Origin: Desulfovibrio sp. ZJ209
GTDB taxonomy: Bacteria; Desulfobacterota; Desulfovibrionia; Desulfovibrionales; Desulfovibrionaceae
Direction: 5' to 3'
DNA length: 64,000 nucleotides
NCBI RefSeq assembly: GCF_011039135.1
Contig: NZ_JAAKEJ010000007.1
Location: 1 to 64,000, forward strand
The notes under the pieces: generated by a model
The model's input: only the letters and a program-made list of their open reading frames with translations
Database searches by the model: none
What the model was told of the DNA's origin: nothing
Shown: positions 45,196 to 53,634 of the stretch, piece by piece
How the letters are laid out: each line of letters starts with the position of its first letter
How positions within the stretch are numbered: the stretch's first letter is position 1
Translations under genes and position numbers: made by a program

Positions 45196-46217
45196 GGGGC
45201 CTCCGTGGCGGCCGGCGCCTTCTTCACCTCGATGCCCTGCGCCGCGAGAAAGCGCATGAGGTCCGCGGCGGTGAGGGCGATGGAAGCCTGGCGGTAGCTG
45301 CCTTCGTCAAGGGAGATCATGGTATTGATGCCCACCACTTCGCCGCGCTCGTTGACGAGCGGGCCCCCGCTGTTGCCCGGGGAGATGGGCGCCGTATGCA
45401 CCACGAGCGGCGGCTTGCGGTCGAGCACGGCGCTGACCACGCCCTCGGTGTAGGAAAGCTCGGGCATGGCCGTGAGGTCCTTGCCGGTGAGCAGGCGCCG
45501 GTAGGCCGGGTCGTTCTTGCCCACGATGTCGGGGAAGCCCCAGGCGCCCACCTTGTCGGTGCGCCGCGCGCCGTCGGCGAACACGAGCACCGCCGGGTGC
45601 GCGCCCGCGGGCGGCTCCACGGCGACGAGGGCATAATCGCCCTGGGCCTTCCCGCTTGCGGCAAGCACGCGTCCGGGCACCGGGCGCCCCAAGGCCTTGC
45701 TCGTCACGAGCAGGCCCCCTTGCGCGTTTTCCACCACATGCCGGTTGGTGGCCACGCGCCCCGGGGCCACAAAGAAGCCCGAGCCCGTGGCGCCGTGCCC
45801 CTGCCCGTCCACGCTGACGAGGAAGACGCAGGTGTCTTCCACCGCCGAGGGCGTGGCGGCGACCGGGGCGGCAGCGGCCGGAGTGGAGGGGTGGCTGACG
45901 GGCGCCGGAGTTTCGCCGGCCGCGCCGGAAGTTTGCGGGTTCTGGGGCGTTGCGGGGGCTGCGGGGGGCGCTGCCGCCGGCTCTGCGCCGTGGAGCTTGG
46001 CCTTGGCTGCGCAAGGCTCAAGCGCGAGCAGGGCCGAGAGCGCGTCCCGTTCTTCCGCCAGGGCGGCGAGGCGCGCGCGCAGGGCCGCGTCGGCCTCGAG
46101 CCGGGCCTCGTGCGCGGCCCACACGCGCTGGCAGGCCCAAATAAGGGCGGCCAGCAAAAGGAGGCTCACGAGCAGCGGCAGCCACGGCCGCGCTTTCTGG
46201 GGGGAATCTTCACTCAT
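45192..46217 (-). CDS. Membrane-anchored trypsin-like serine protease
   Basis: 341 residues. An N-terminal transmembrane anchor (12-30, LPLLVSLLLLAALIWACQ), a helical stalk (35-75) and a Pro/Ala linker, then a chymotrypsin-fold domain with the full triad: H160 (TNRHVV), D194 (GDYAL) and S283 (GNSGGP). No PDZ domain, so it is not DegP. The active domain should face the periplasm. GGAGC is before the ATG; its stop overlaps the SrfA-like start (ATGA). Proteases are not part of the classical srfABC cluster as I know it. Confidence 0.86.
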   Translation of the reverse strand: MSEDSPQKARPWLPLLVSLLLLAALIWACQRVWAAHEARLEADAALRARLAALAEERDALSALLALEPCAAKAKLHGAEPAAAPPAAPATPQNPQTSGAAGETPAPVSHPSTPAAAAPVAATPSAVEDTCVFLVSVDGQGHGATGSGFFVAPGRVATNRHVVENAQGGLLVTSKALGRPVPGRVLAASGKAQGDYALVAVEPPAGAHPAVLVFADGARRTDKVGAWGFPDIVGKNDPAYRRLLTGKDLTAMPELSYTEGVVSAVLDRKPPLVVHTAPISPGNSGGPLVNERGEVVGINTMISLDEGSYRQASIALTAADLMRFLAAQGIEVKKAPAATEAP

Positions 46218-46234
46218 GGCGCATGCTCCGGCTC

Positions 46235-47026
46235 TCAGGCCCGGATGTCCGCAAGGGCTTCGTTGATTTCCTGGGTCTGGCGGCTCGTGACCTCGGCGGC
46301 TTCGCTCTTTTCCCGGTCAAGGGCCGCTGTCTTTTGCGTCAGGGCCTGCTTTTTCTGGCGCGCGGCCCGGATGGCCTGGGTTTTCTGCTTCTGCCGGGTG
46401 GGGCTTTGCGTGACCGCGCGTTCCTCATTGGCAAAGGCCTGCTCGTACTGCTGGTCGAGATTGCGGGCATGGGTCACGGCATCGCCGAGGAGGGCTATGG
46501 CCTCCTCCCGCCCCGAGGAGATCTCGGCGAAGCGCCGGGCCGCGGTTTCGCGGTCGATGGCCTTGGCCTTGATGTCCTTGAGAAGCAGGGCGAATTGCTG
46601 GTCATAGCACTGGAGCGAGGTGCGCGCCGCGGCGCTCGTGATGTCGAGGTCGGAAATATCGCCGTCGATGTTCTGGAGATAGGCCGCCATGCGCATGTTG
46701 TCGTCGCGCTGGTGCTGGGCCTGGGCGTGGCTCGCGCCCATGATGCCCCCCGCGGCCGCGCCGGAGGCGGCGCCCACGGCGGCGCCCTCCCACTTTCCGC
46801 CGCTCAGGAGCAGCCCGAGCAGCGCCCCGCCCAGCGCGCCCAGGGCCGCGCCGCCACCGGCGCCCTTGGCCACGTCGTGCTCTCGCTCGCGCAGGTCCTG
46901 GATGGGGCGGTAACAGCCGGGATAGTAGTTGACGGTGGTTTTCTGTTCGCCATAGCGGCTGGCGCAGCCAACGAGGCCGGACAGAAGGAGGGGGATGGGC
47001 AGGATCAGGGCGAGCAGACGGCGCAT
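46235..47026 (-). CDS. Glycine-zipper lipoprotein, first gene of the Srf-type operon
   Basis: 263 residues from ATG 47026 with GGGAGG before it. Signal peptide with lipobox LVGC (cysteine about 20), so lipid-anchored. Residues about 50-100 form a glycine zipper (AGGGAALGALGGALLGLLL ... GAASGAAAGGIMGA), as in membrane-inserting or pore-associated proteins. The C-terminal half is helical and Gln/Lys/Arg-rich. Separated from the protease gene by 17 bases. It could be the outer-membrane contact of the system. Confidence 0.82.
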   Translation of the reverse strand: MRRLLALILPIPLLLSGLVGCASRYGEQKTTVNYYPGCYRPIQDLREREHDVAKGAGGGAALGALGGALLGLLLSGGKWEGAAVGAASGAAAGGIMGASHAQAQHQRDDNMRMAAYLQNIDGDISDLDITSAAARTSLQCYDQQFALLLKDIKAKAIDRETAARRFAEISSGREEAIALLGDAVTHARNLDQQYEQAFANEERAVTQSPTRQKQKTQAIRAARQKKQALTQKTAALDREKSEAAEVTSRQTQEINEALADIRA

Positions 47027-47151
47027 GCGACCTCCCGGATATGCGGCGGACACGCGGTAGACAGGCGGCGGACGGATGGAAGACTGGCGGTACGGGACGC
47101 CCGCCCAAGGGCGCCCGCGCAGGGGCGGCTCTTGCCTGTCCCCGCGCATGA

Positions 47152-47180
47152 AAATCTATGAAGCCAAAAGGCCGCTGTCA
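47152..47180 (-). promoter_or_regulatory. Promoter of the Srf-type operon
   Basis: On the minus strand: TTGACA, a 17-base spacer, TAGATT, about 125 bases upstream of the lipoprotein start. The only consensus-like promoter seen upstream of the eight genes. Confidence 0.6.
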
Positions 47181-47318
47181 AACAGAATTTTCGGCGGCGC
47201 AGGGGCGCAGCGGCCCGGGAGGCGGCTTGCCTGACCCGGCATTAGGGGATATGGGAGGGAGGATTTTCCGGCGGCCGCGGCTCCACTCGCCGCGCATCAC
47301 GCCGCAAGGGGGGAACGC

Positions 47319-48467
47319 ATGGCAATGCGCCTTTCACGCTCCATCGTAGGCGAGGCCGAGGCCCGCGCCGTGGCCCGCGTCATCGAGGAGGACGGCTACC
47401 TCGGCATGGGCGCGGAGACCCGGCGCTTTGAGGAGGAGGTCGCCGCGTATCTCGGCGTCGCGCCTTGGCAGGTGGTGAGCGCCAATTCGGGCACGGCCGC
47501 CCTGCACCTCGCGGTATTCGCGGCCTTGCAGGGCGCCGGCGCGGCGCCGGGCGCGCCCGAGGTGCTGGTGCCCTCCCTGACCTTCGTGGCCTCGTTCCAG
47601 GCCGTGCTCGCGGCCGGCTGCGTGCCCGTGGCCTGCGACGTGCTCCTCGAGACCGGCACCCTCGATGTTGCCGACGCCGGGCGCCGCATCACCCCGCGCA
47701 CCATCGCGGTGATGCCCGTGGATTATGCGAGCAACCCCTGGCACCTCGACGAGACCTACGATTTCGCGCGCCGCCATGGCCTGCGCGTGGTGGAGGACGC
47801 GGCCCACGCTTTCGGCTGCCGCCACCACGGCCGCAAGATCGGCTCCTTCGGGGATCTTGTCTGCTTCAGCTTTGACGGCATCAAGAACATCACCTGCGGC
47901 GAGGGCGGCTGCCTCGTGGCCTTTGACGAGGAATCGGCCCGCATCGCCGCGGACGCGCGCCTGCTCTCCGTGGAGGGCGATACAGAGAAGCGCTTTTCCG
48001 GCGCCCGCTCGTGGGACCCGGACGTGAAGCTGCCCGGCTGGCGCTACCACATGAGCAACATCATGGCGGCCATCGGGCGCACCCAGCTCGCCCGGCTGGA
48101 GAGCGAGTTCATCCCGGCACGGCGCGAGCTCGCCAAGCTCTATGCCGAGCGCCTTTCGGGCCTTGCCGGCGTGGCGCTTTTGCGGACTGACTCGCGGGAC
48201 TTCATCGTGCCCCACATCATGCCCGTGCGCATCCTCGGCGGCCGCAAGGACGCCGTGGTGGCGGCGCTCCAGGCCGAGGGCATCCCCACCGGCGTCCACT
48301 ACAAGCCCAACCACCTGCTCACGCTCTTCGGCGGCGGCCGCGAGCACCTCAACGCCACGGAAGAACTCTATGCCGAGCTCGTGACGCTGCCGCTGCATCC
48401 GGGCCTTTCCGCAGAAGATGTGGAACGCGTCTGCGCGGCGCTCGCCCGCGCGCTGGAGAACGCATGA
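47319..48467 (+). CDS. DegT/DnrJ/EryC1 family PLP aminotransferase
   Basis: 382 residues, AAGGGGGGAA before the ATG. Fold type I sugar aminotransferase: ANSGTAALHLAV, VPSLTFVAS, VEDAAHAFGC and the PLP lysine in FSFDGIKNITCGEGG. C-terminal GIPTGVHYKPNH is typical. It transfers an amino group to a nucleotide-linked keto sugar. It overlaps the next glycosyltransferase by 4 bases, so the four genes 47319-50907 form a glycan operon. Confidence 0.9.
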   Translation: MAMRLSRSIVGEAEARAVARVIEEDGYLGMGAETRRFEEEVAAYLGVAPWQVVSANSGTAALHLAVFAALQGAGAAPGAPEVLVPSLTFVASFQAVLAAGCVPVACDVLLETGTLDVADAGRRITPRTIAVMPVDYASNPWHLDETYDFARRHGLRVVEDAAHAFGCRHHGRKIGSFGDLVCFSFDGIKNITCGEGGCLVAFDEESARIAADARLLSVEGDTEKRFSGARSWDPDVKLPGWRYHMSNIMAAIGRTQLARLESEFIPARRELAKLYAERLSGLAGVALLRTDSRDFIVPHIMPVRILGGRKDAVVAALQAEGIPTGVHYKPNHLLTLFGGGREHLNATEELYAELVTLPLHPGLSAEDVERVCAALARALENA

Positions 48468-49453
48468 ACGCGCAAAATCCGGCGACTCTCCCCCAACCAG
48501 CCCCGCGCCCCGCGCCGCTGCTCGCCCTCGTCGTGCCCTGCTACAATGAGGAGGCAACCCTGCCGCGCACCATGGACGCGCTCTCGCGCCTCCTCGCGGA
48601 CTGCAAGGCCCGGGGTCTCGCGCAGCCTGAAAGTTACGCCCTCTATGTGGATGACGGCAGCCGCGACGCCACATGGGCCCTCATCGAGCGCCGCCACGCC
48701 GAAGACCCGTCCTTGCGGGGCGTCAAGTTCGCGGGCAACGCCGGCCACCAGAACGCGGTCTGGGCCGGCATGGCGACAGCCCGGGACTGGGGCGCGGACT
48801 GCATCATCAGCCTCGACGCCGATCTGCAGGACGATATTTCCGTCATCCCGGAGATGCTGGCCCGCTATGCCGAAGGCTGCGACATCGTCTACGGCGTCCG
48901 CGCGAGCCGCAGCACGGACACGCCCTTCAAGCGCGAGACGGCCCGCTGTTTTTACGCCCTGATGCGCAAGCTCAACGTGTCTATCATCCCGGATCACGCG
49001 GATTACCGCCTGGTGGCGCGCCCGGTGCTCACGGCGCTTGCGGGCTATGGAGAGCAATCGCTCTTTTTGCGCGGGCTCTTCCCCACCATGGGCTTCAAGA
49101 CCGCCACGGTGCGCTATGCGCGCAAGGCGCGCGAGGCCGGGGAGAGCAAGTATCCGCTGCGCAAGATGCTCTCTTTCGCGTGGCGGGGCATCACCTCCTG
49201 CAGCGCGGCGCCGCTGCGCGTGGCCGGGCTCATGAGCCTCGCCTGCATGCTGGCCGCGCTCCTGCTCTGCGGCGTGACCCTCTGGAAATACGCCATGGGC
49301 GAGACCGTGCAGGGCTGGACATCGCTCATCATCGTGACCCTGTTGCTCGGCTCGGTGCAGTTGTTCTGCCTCGCCGTCATGGGCGAATATATCGCCAAGA
49401 TCTTCACCGAGGTGCGGCACCGGCCGCGCTACATCGTGGAAAAAACCCTCTGA
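48464..49453 (+). CDS. GT2 glycosyltransferase, GtrB/DPM1-like
   Basis: 329 residues. GT-A motifs VVPCYNEEATLP, YVDDGSRDAT and SLDADLQDD (the DxD), followed by two C-terminal transmembrane helices (about 245-310) as in bactoprenol glycosyltransferases GtrB. It loads a sugar on undecaprenyl phosphate at the membrane. Start overlaps the aminotransferase stop (ATGA). The GtrA gene that follows supports a GtrAB pair. Confidence 0.9.
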   Translation: MNAQNPATLPQPAPRPAPLLALVVPCYNEEATLPRTMDALSRLLADCKARGLAQPESYALYVDDGSRDATWALIERRHAEDPSLRGVKFAGNAGHQNAVWAGMATARDWGADCIISLDADLQDDISVIPEMLARYAEGCDIVYGVRASRSTDTPFKRETARCFYALMRKLNVSIIPDHADYRLVARPVLTALAGYGEQSLFLRGLFPTMGFKTATVRYARKAREAGESKYPLRKMLSFAWRGITSCSAAPLRVAGLMSLACMLAALLLCGVTLWKYAMGETVQGWTSLIIVTLLLGSVQLFCLAVMGEYIAKIFTEVRHRPRYIVEKTL

Positions 49454-49489
49454 GCCCGCGCCCGCTGCGCGCCCCGCCCCGGGAGAGCC

Positions 49490-49921
49490 ATGCCCCTGCC
49501 CCCCCTGCATGCGCCCACTTTTGATGACTTGCGCGCCCTTGTGCGCCGGCTGCTCGCGCGCCGCTGGATGCGCTTCTGCATCGTGGGCGGGACGGCCTCG
49601 CTGGTGTACTATTTTTCCGGCCTCTTCTTCGTGAGCCTGCTCGGGCTCCCGGTGCTCGCGGGCAACGCGCTGGCTTTCCTGGCCGGTTTCGTGGTTTCCT
49701 ATCTCGGCCAGGCCCTCTGGACCTTTCAGGCACAGGCCAGCCACCGCACCATGCTGCCGCGCTTCGCGGCCACACAGGGCGTGGGCCTCGTGCTCAATTC
49801 CGCCCTTATCTGGGTGTTCATGCGCGCGGGCCTGGGCTATCCCGTGGCCATGTGGGCGGCCATCGCGGCCGTGCCCGTGGCCGTGTACTTCATCTGCAAG
49901 CTCTGGGTGTTCCGCCCGTGA
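49490..49921 (+). CDS. GtrA-family membrane protein
   Basis: 143 residues, four transmembrane helices, with RFCIVGGTASLVYYFSGL at the first helix and the C-terminal FICKLWVFRP typical of GtrA, the proposed flippase for lipid-linked sugars. GGGAGAG lies before the ATG. Follows the GtrB-like gene by 36 bases. Confidence 0.9.
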   Translation: MPLPPLHAPTFDDLRALVRRLLARRWMRFCIVGGTASLVYYFSGLFFVSLLGLPVLAGNALAFLAGFVVSYLGQALWTFQAQASHRTMLPRFAATQGVGLVLNSALIWVFMRAGLGYPVAMWAAIAAVPVAVYFICKLWVFRP

Positions 49922-49938
49922 GCGCGCCCGGGGGAAAC

Positions 49939-50907
49939 ATGCCGCCCGCCGTTTCCGTCATCATGAATTGCCTCAATTGCGCGCGCGACGTGGGTGCCGC
50001 GCTCGAAAGCGTGCGCCGCCAGACCTTTCAGGACCTGGAGATCATCTTCTGGGACAATGGCTCCACGGACGAAAGCGCGGCCATCGCCAAAGCCTATGGG
50101 CCGCAATTGCGCTATTTTTACGGGGCAGAGACCGTGCCGCTGGGCGCCGCGCGCAACCTGGCGCTCGCCGAGGCGGCCGGCCGCTATGTGGCCTTCCTCG
50201 ACTGCGACGACCTTTGGCGGCCCACCAAGCTCGAAAAGCAGGTGGCGCTCTTCGAGGCCAATGCGCGCGTGGGCCTCGTGTGCACGGATACGGAAATCGT
50301 GGACGGCGGGCGCGTGCTCGCGCGCGTGTTCGCGCAAAGCGCGCCCGGGCGGGGCATGGCCTTTGCGGAGCTCATGGCCAGGCAGTGGATCTCCATGTCC
50401 TCGGCCATGGTGCGCCGCGAGGCTCTGGAACGCGTGGCGTGCGGGCTCGGGGCTGGTTCGGGCTGCGCCGGCCGCTGGTTCGACGAGACCCTGAACGTCT
50501 GTGAGGAGGCCGACCTCTTCTACCGCATCGCGCACGACTGGGAGCTGGACTATATCGATGAGCCGCTCACGGTCTGGCGGGTGCATGGCGGCAACACCAC
50601 CTTCCGCAAGTTCGGCCAGTTCGCTGACGAGACCCTGCGCATCCTCGAGAAGCACCGCCAGCTCTACCCGGGCTATGACGCGGAGCACGTGGAGCTCGTG
50701 GCCCTGCTGACGCGGCGCGCGGCCTTCCAGAAGGGCGTGGCCCTGTGGCGGGAGGGGCGCAACGCCGAGGCCCGCGAGGTCGTCCGCCCATGGCGCGCAA
50801 GCTCGCCCAAGTACCGCCTGTTCTGGGCCGCGACCTATTTGCCCGGAAGCTGCTTTGACCTGGCCGCGCGGGCGTATTTCGCGCTGCCCGCCTTCCTGCG
50901 CCGCTGA
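49939..50907 (+). CDS. GT2 glycosyltransferase
   Basis: 322 residues from ATG 49939, preceded by GGGGGAAAC; a GTG at 49918 overlapping the gtrA stop is the alternative. GT-A fold: VSVIMNCLNCARDV, DNGSTDES, and AFLDCDDLWRPTKLEKQ with DxD. A C-terminal helical region (AFQKGVALWREGRNAEARE) resembles a TPR. Acceptor unknown. Last gene of the glycan operon; converges with the nucleotidyltransferase 12 bases away. Confidence 0.88.
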   Translation: MPPAVSVIMNCLNCARDVGAALESVRRQTFQDLEIIFWDNGSTDESAAIAKAYGPQLRYFYGAETVPLGAARNLALAEAAGRYVAFLDCDDLWRPTKLEKQVALFEANARVGLVCTDTEIVDGGRVLARVFAQSAPGRGMAFAELMARQWISMSSAMVRREALERVACGLGAGSGCAGRWFDETLNVCEEADLFYRIAHDWELDYIDEPLTVWRVHGGNTTFRKFGQFADETLRILEKHRQLYPGYDAEHVELVALLTRRAAFQKGVALWREGRNAEAREVVRPWRASSPKYRLFWAATYLPGSCFDLAARAYFALPAFLRR

Positions 50908-50919
50908 GGCGGTCGTCCC

Positions 50920-51591
50920 CTACACTTGCCCGGGCAGTTCTACGAGCCGGGCGGCGCTCCAGGCGAGGCAGCCCGCGGCCATGGCTTTCAGGGGCAGGGC
51001 ATCGTCATCAATACGGAGCAGTTCCGCCTCATCAGCATGCGCCCGGCGCAGGGCTTCTGCCCTGTCGCGCGGAAATTCCCCCCTCCTTAAATAGATGATG
51101 CCCTGCAACGCCCGCAAAAAAGACTTGCGCAGGCTGTGCAGGGCGTTTGCGGCCGCTTCGGCGTCGAGTTTGTCGCCTGACAGCAGAAGTTGCGCGGCCT
51201 CGTGGTAGAGCGCGCCCACGGCCGTGCGCACGCCCAAAAGGATGTCGGCCTGCGTGATGGGCGGCAGGAGCGGCGCAAGCTCGCCGTGCCAGGCGTCCAT
51301 ATCCTGCGCGAAGGCGAAGAGCTCGAAAACCGGCCACGCGGCAAGCTCCGCCGCGCCCGCCACAAAGCCCGCGGCCTTTTCCCCTGCCGGCAGGGCGTCC
51401 AGCACGGCCCGCACTGCCGCCACATCTTGGGTGGCGAGCCTGTCAAGGATGACGCAGATGTCGATGTCGCTCGCTTCCGTGGCCTCGCCGCGCCGGTAGC
51501 TGCCCTGCAGGCCCACGAAGCGCAACCTCGGGCCCAAGGCCTGTTTCAGCGCCTCCACGGCGGCGGGCATCCATGTGGCGGCGTCTATCAC
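50920..51591 (-). CDS. Nucleotidyltransferase-fold protein (NTase with helical C-terminus)
   Basis: 223 residues. The NTase motif GSYRRGEATEASDIDICVI (29-47) gives G-S and D-x-D metal ligands. The C-terminal half is helical (HSLRKSFLRALQGIIYLRRGEFPRDRAEALRRAH), similar to HEPN or substrate-binding domains of minimal NTases. It could be an antibiotic-type nucleotidyltransferase or an RNA/protein-modifying enzyme. No toxin partner is adjacent. Its neighbour upstream is hypC. Confidence 0.76.
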   Translation of the reverse strand: MIDAATWMPAAVEALKQALGPRLRFVGLQGSYRRGEATEASDIDICVILDRLATQDVAAVRAVLDALPAGEKAAGFVAGAAELAAWPVFELFAFAQDMDAWHGELAPLLPPITQADILLGVRTAVGALYHEAAQLLLSGDKLDAEAAANALHSLRKSFLRALQGIIYLRRGEFPRDRAEALRRAHADEAELLRIDDDALPLKAMAAGCLAWSAARLVELPGQV

Positions 51592-51623
51592 GGCTCCCCC
51601 GGTGAAGTCAGGCGGGACGGCGG

Positions 51624-51875
51624 CTAGAAATTGGCCGGCTGGCCTTCCACGGCCTCGGCCAGCTCGCGCAGGGCGGCGAGGCTCGATTCCGCCTCTTCGG
51701 GCGTCAGGGAATGGAGCGCAAAGCCCGCGTGAACAATGACATAGTCGCCCACCTTGGGCGGCTCGGGCAACAGCATGGTGGAGGCGGAGAGAAAGGTGGA
51801 GCTTTCGCCCACGCGCACGCGGGCCATGTCGGAGGGCTCAAGCGCGACGATCTGGGCGGGGATGGCAAGGCACAT
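51624..51875 (-). CDS. hypC: Hydrogenase maturation chaperone HypC
   Basis: 83 residues with the invariant MCLAIPAQI start whose C2 carries the Fe(CN)2CO group to the [NiFe]-hydrogenase large subunit, and YVIVHAGFALHSLTPEEA further on. GAGGAGG precedes the ATG. No other hyp genes adjoin, so it stands apart; placed beside the NTase on the same strand. Confidence 0.95.
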   Translation of the reverse strand: MCLAIPAQIVALEPSDMARVRVGESSTFLSASTMLLPEPPKVGDYVIVHAGFALHSLTPEEAESSLAALRELAEAVEGQPANF

Positions 51876-52034
51876 GAAAAACCTCCTCGGGGTTCAGTCT
51901 CAGGCGGAGAAAATAAGCATGCCCCGGCCCATGCACAAGGGGCGGCGATGTTCCGGGGCCGGGCGGTTCTTTCCTCCCTTTGCCTTGCGCGAGCCCGGGC
52001 GCCCGGGCTGAAAAATCGGGCGCGACGCCGCTGA

Positions 52035-52062
52035 CAAAAAGGGCGGGGCCGAAGCCCCGCCT
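52035..52062 (-). terminator. Intrinsic terminator of the nhc operon
   Basis: Minus-strand hairpin GGCGGGGC/GCCCCGCC with a short CTTCGG-type loop (52042-52061) followed by CTTTTT. About 190 bases downstream of nhcD. Confidence 0.8.
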
Positions 52063-52242
52063 GCCAGCGGGAGACAAACTCCGCTTCGCAGAGTTTGCGC
52101 CGTCTCAGCCGCAAGGCGGCTGGACGGAAAGACACGAAAATCGCTCGGTTAACGGCGCGGCAAAGCCGCGACCTCCTCGCAATTTTCGGGGCTGCTGACT
52201 TTGTCAGCAGCCAGAAGGGCGGGACCGAAGCCCCGCCCTTCT
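52062..52242. repeat. Cluster of five further hairpins between hypC and nhcD
   Basis: In 180 bases: 52075-52097 (AAACTC/GAGTTT), 52106-52122 (CAGCCGC/GCGGCTG), 52135-52188 (outer CGAAAAT/ATTTTCG enclosing CGCGGC/GCCGCG), 52190-52212 (perfect GGCTGCTGAC/GTCAGCAGCC, 3-base loop) and 52213-52242 (AGAAGGGCGGG/CCCGCCCTTCT). The last is a near copy (one mismatch in 20) of the terminator hairpin at 52042-52061, so the block is bounded by direct repeats. No ORF in 51876-52248. Confidence 0.7.
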
Positions 52243-52248
52243 CTGTTC

Positions 52249-52395
52249 TCAATGCCGGCCGTTCTTGCCCTTCTTTTTGTCGGGGTAGAGGATATAGTTC
52301 CAGTACAGGACATAGAGCGGGAGCACCACGAACATCATGATGTACGCCCAGTTCTTGGTGTACAGGAAGTAGCTGTAAAAGGTGGGGAATTCCAT
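52249..52395 (-). CDS. nhcD: Small membrane subunit of the nine-heme cytochrome complex
   Basis: 48 residues: MEFPTFYSYFLYTKN, then one transmembrane helix (WAYIMMFVVLPLYVLYWNYIL) and a lysine-rich end. It fits the short NhcD/HmcD-like last subunit of Desulfovibrio transmembrane redox complexes. AAGGAGA before the ATG. Starts 21 bases after nhcC ends. Confidence 0.75.
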   Translation of the reverse strand: MEFPTFYSYFLYTKNWAYIMMFVVLPLYVLYWNYILYPDKKKGKNGRH

Positions 52396-52416
52396 GGGCT
52401 TCTCCTTGTCCCGGGC

Positions 52417-53634
52417 CTAGTGCTCTTCGCCCTTGAAGTCGGGGTGTTCGTAGAGCACGGGCATGTTGTAGACGATGAAGCGGTAGGCGGTGACGATCAT
52501 GGTCACCACGAAGATGGAGATGCAGATTTCCCAGATGCTCGGGAAATAGCGCTCCGCCGAGGGGAGTTGCCAGTTGAAGGCGATCATGGAGACATTGAAG
52601 CGGTTGAGCACGATGCCGGCCACGGCGAGCACCGAGGTCAGGCGGCACAGGCCCACATTGCCGTCGCGCGCGCCCTTGGCGTAGAGCAGGGCCGGCAGAA
52701 GCACGAAGCCGAACATCTCCACCAGCCACCACGCGCCCCAGCCGGTGCCGAGCCACGGCAGGTTGGCCTGGACGAGCATGTCGATGAACTTGAGCATGAA
52801 GTAGGCGAAGAGGATGAACGACGCCGCTCGGGCGAAGCTCAGCACCACGCCGTCGGCCTCGCGCAGGTGGGTGGCGTCCATGTACTGGTGCACGCCCTTG
52901 TGCGCGAAAAGGCCCTCGAAGATGACCATGCTCGCGCCCGCGGCCATGGAGCTCACGAAGAAGAACATGGGCATGAAAGGCGAATACCACAGCGGATGGA
53001 GCTTCCCGGGCGCGATGAGGTAGAGCGAGCCCAGCGAGGACTGGTGCAGCGTGGAGAGGGTCACGCCGAAGATGGTCAGGAGGATGGTCACGCGGATGAC
53101 GATCTTGCGGCAGGTCAAGAGCCATGGGAACTTCTGCGCGAGCCATTCCATGGGCGCCACGGAGAACTCGATGAAGAGCACCGTGAGGTAGGTCGCCACG
53201 CACAGGCCCACTTCAAAGAGCACCGAAGTGGTGCCGGGGAAGAAGAACATGTAGGGCAGCCTGAGCGGATGGCCCAGGTCATAGAGCAGGGCCACGACCA
53301 CGAAGGCGTAGCCCAAAAAGGCCGTGGTCACGGCCGGGCGCACCGCCGAGTGGAAGTGCTTCATGCCCATGACATAGCAGGCCACGGTGGTGAAGTAGCC
53401 GCCCGCCGCGAGGCACACGCCGCAAAGCAGGTCAAAGCCGATCCACAGCCCCCAGGGCTGGGCCTCGGTCAGGTTGGTCACCGAGCCGATGCCCACGGTG
53501 AAGCGGATGACCGTGATGACAAAGCCCACGGCCAGGATGATCCAGGTGATGATGTTGCCCGGCGTTCTGGAGAGCAGGGGCTCGAGATTGAAGAGCTTGT
53601 CCTTGGTGGGAATGATGATGCCGTGGGTGTCCAT
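52417..53634 (-). CDS. nhcC: NrfD-family integral membrane subunit of the nine-heme complex
   Basis: 405 residues, about ten transmembrane helices of the NrfD/PsrC family (GFVITVIRFTVGIGSVTNL, YFTTVACYVMGMKHFHSAVRPAV, PLRLPYMFFFPGTTSVLFEVG). It anchors the complex and exchanges electrons with menaquinone. GGAGGAG before the ATG; the start directly follows the nhcB stop (TAGATG). Homologous to HmcC and DsrP. Confidence 0.9.
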   Translation of the reverse strand: MDTHGIIIPTKDKLFNLEPLLSRTPGNIITWIILAVGFVITVIRFTVGIGSVTNLTEAQPWGLWIGFDLLCGVCLAAGGYFTTVACYVMGMKHFHSAVRPAVTTAFLGYAFVVVALLYDLGHPLRLPYMFFFPGTTSVLFEVGLCVATYLTVLFIEFSVAPMEWLAQKFPWLLTCRKIVIRVTILLTIFGVTLSTLHQSSLGSLYLIAPGKLHPLWYSPFMPMFFFVSSMAAGASMVIFEGLFAHKGVHQYMDATHLREADGVVLSFARAASFILFAYFMLKFIDMLVQANLPWLGTGWGAWWLVEMFGFVLLPALLYAKGARDGNVGLCRLTSVLAVAGIVLNRFNVSMIAFNWQLPSAERYFPSIWEICISIFVVTMIVTAYRFIVYNMPVLYEHPDFKGEEH

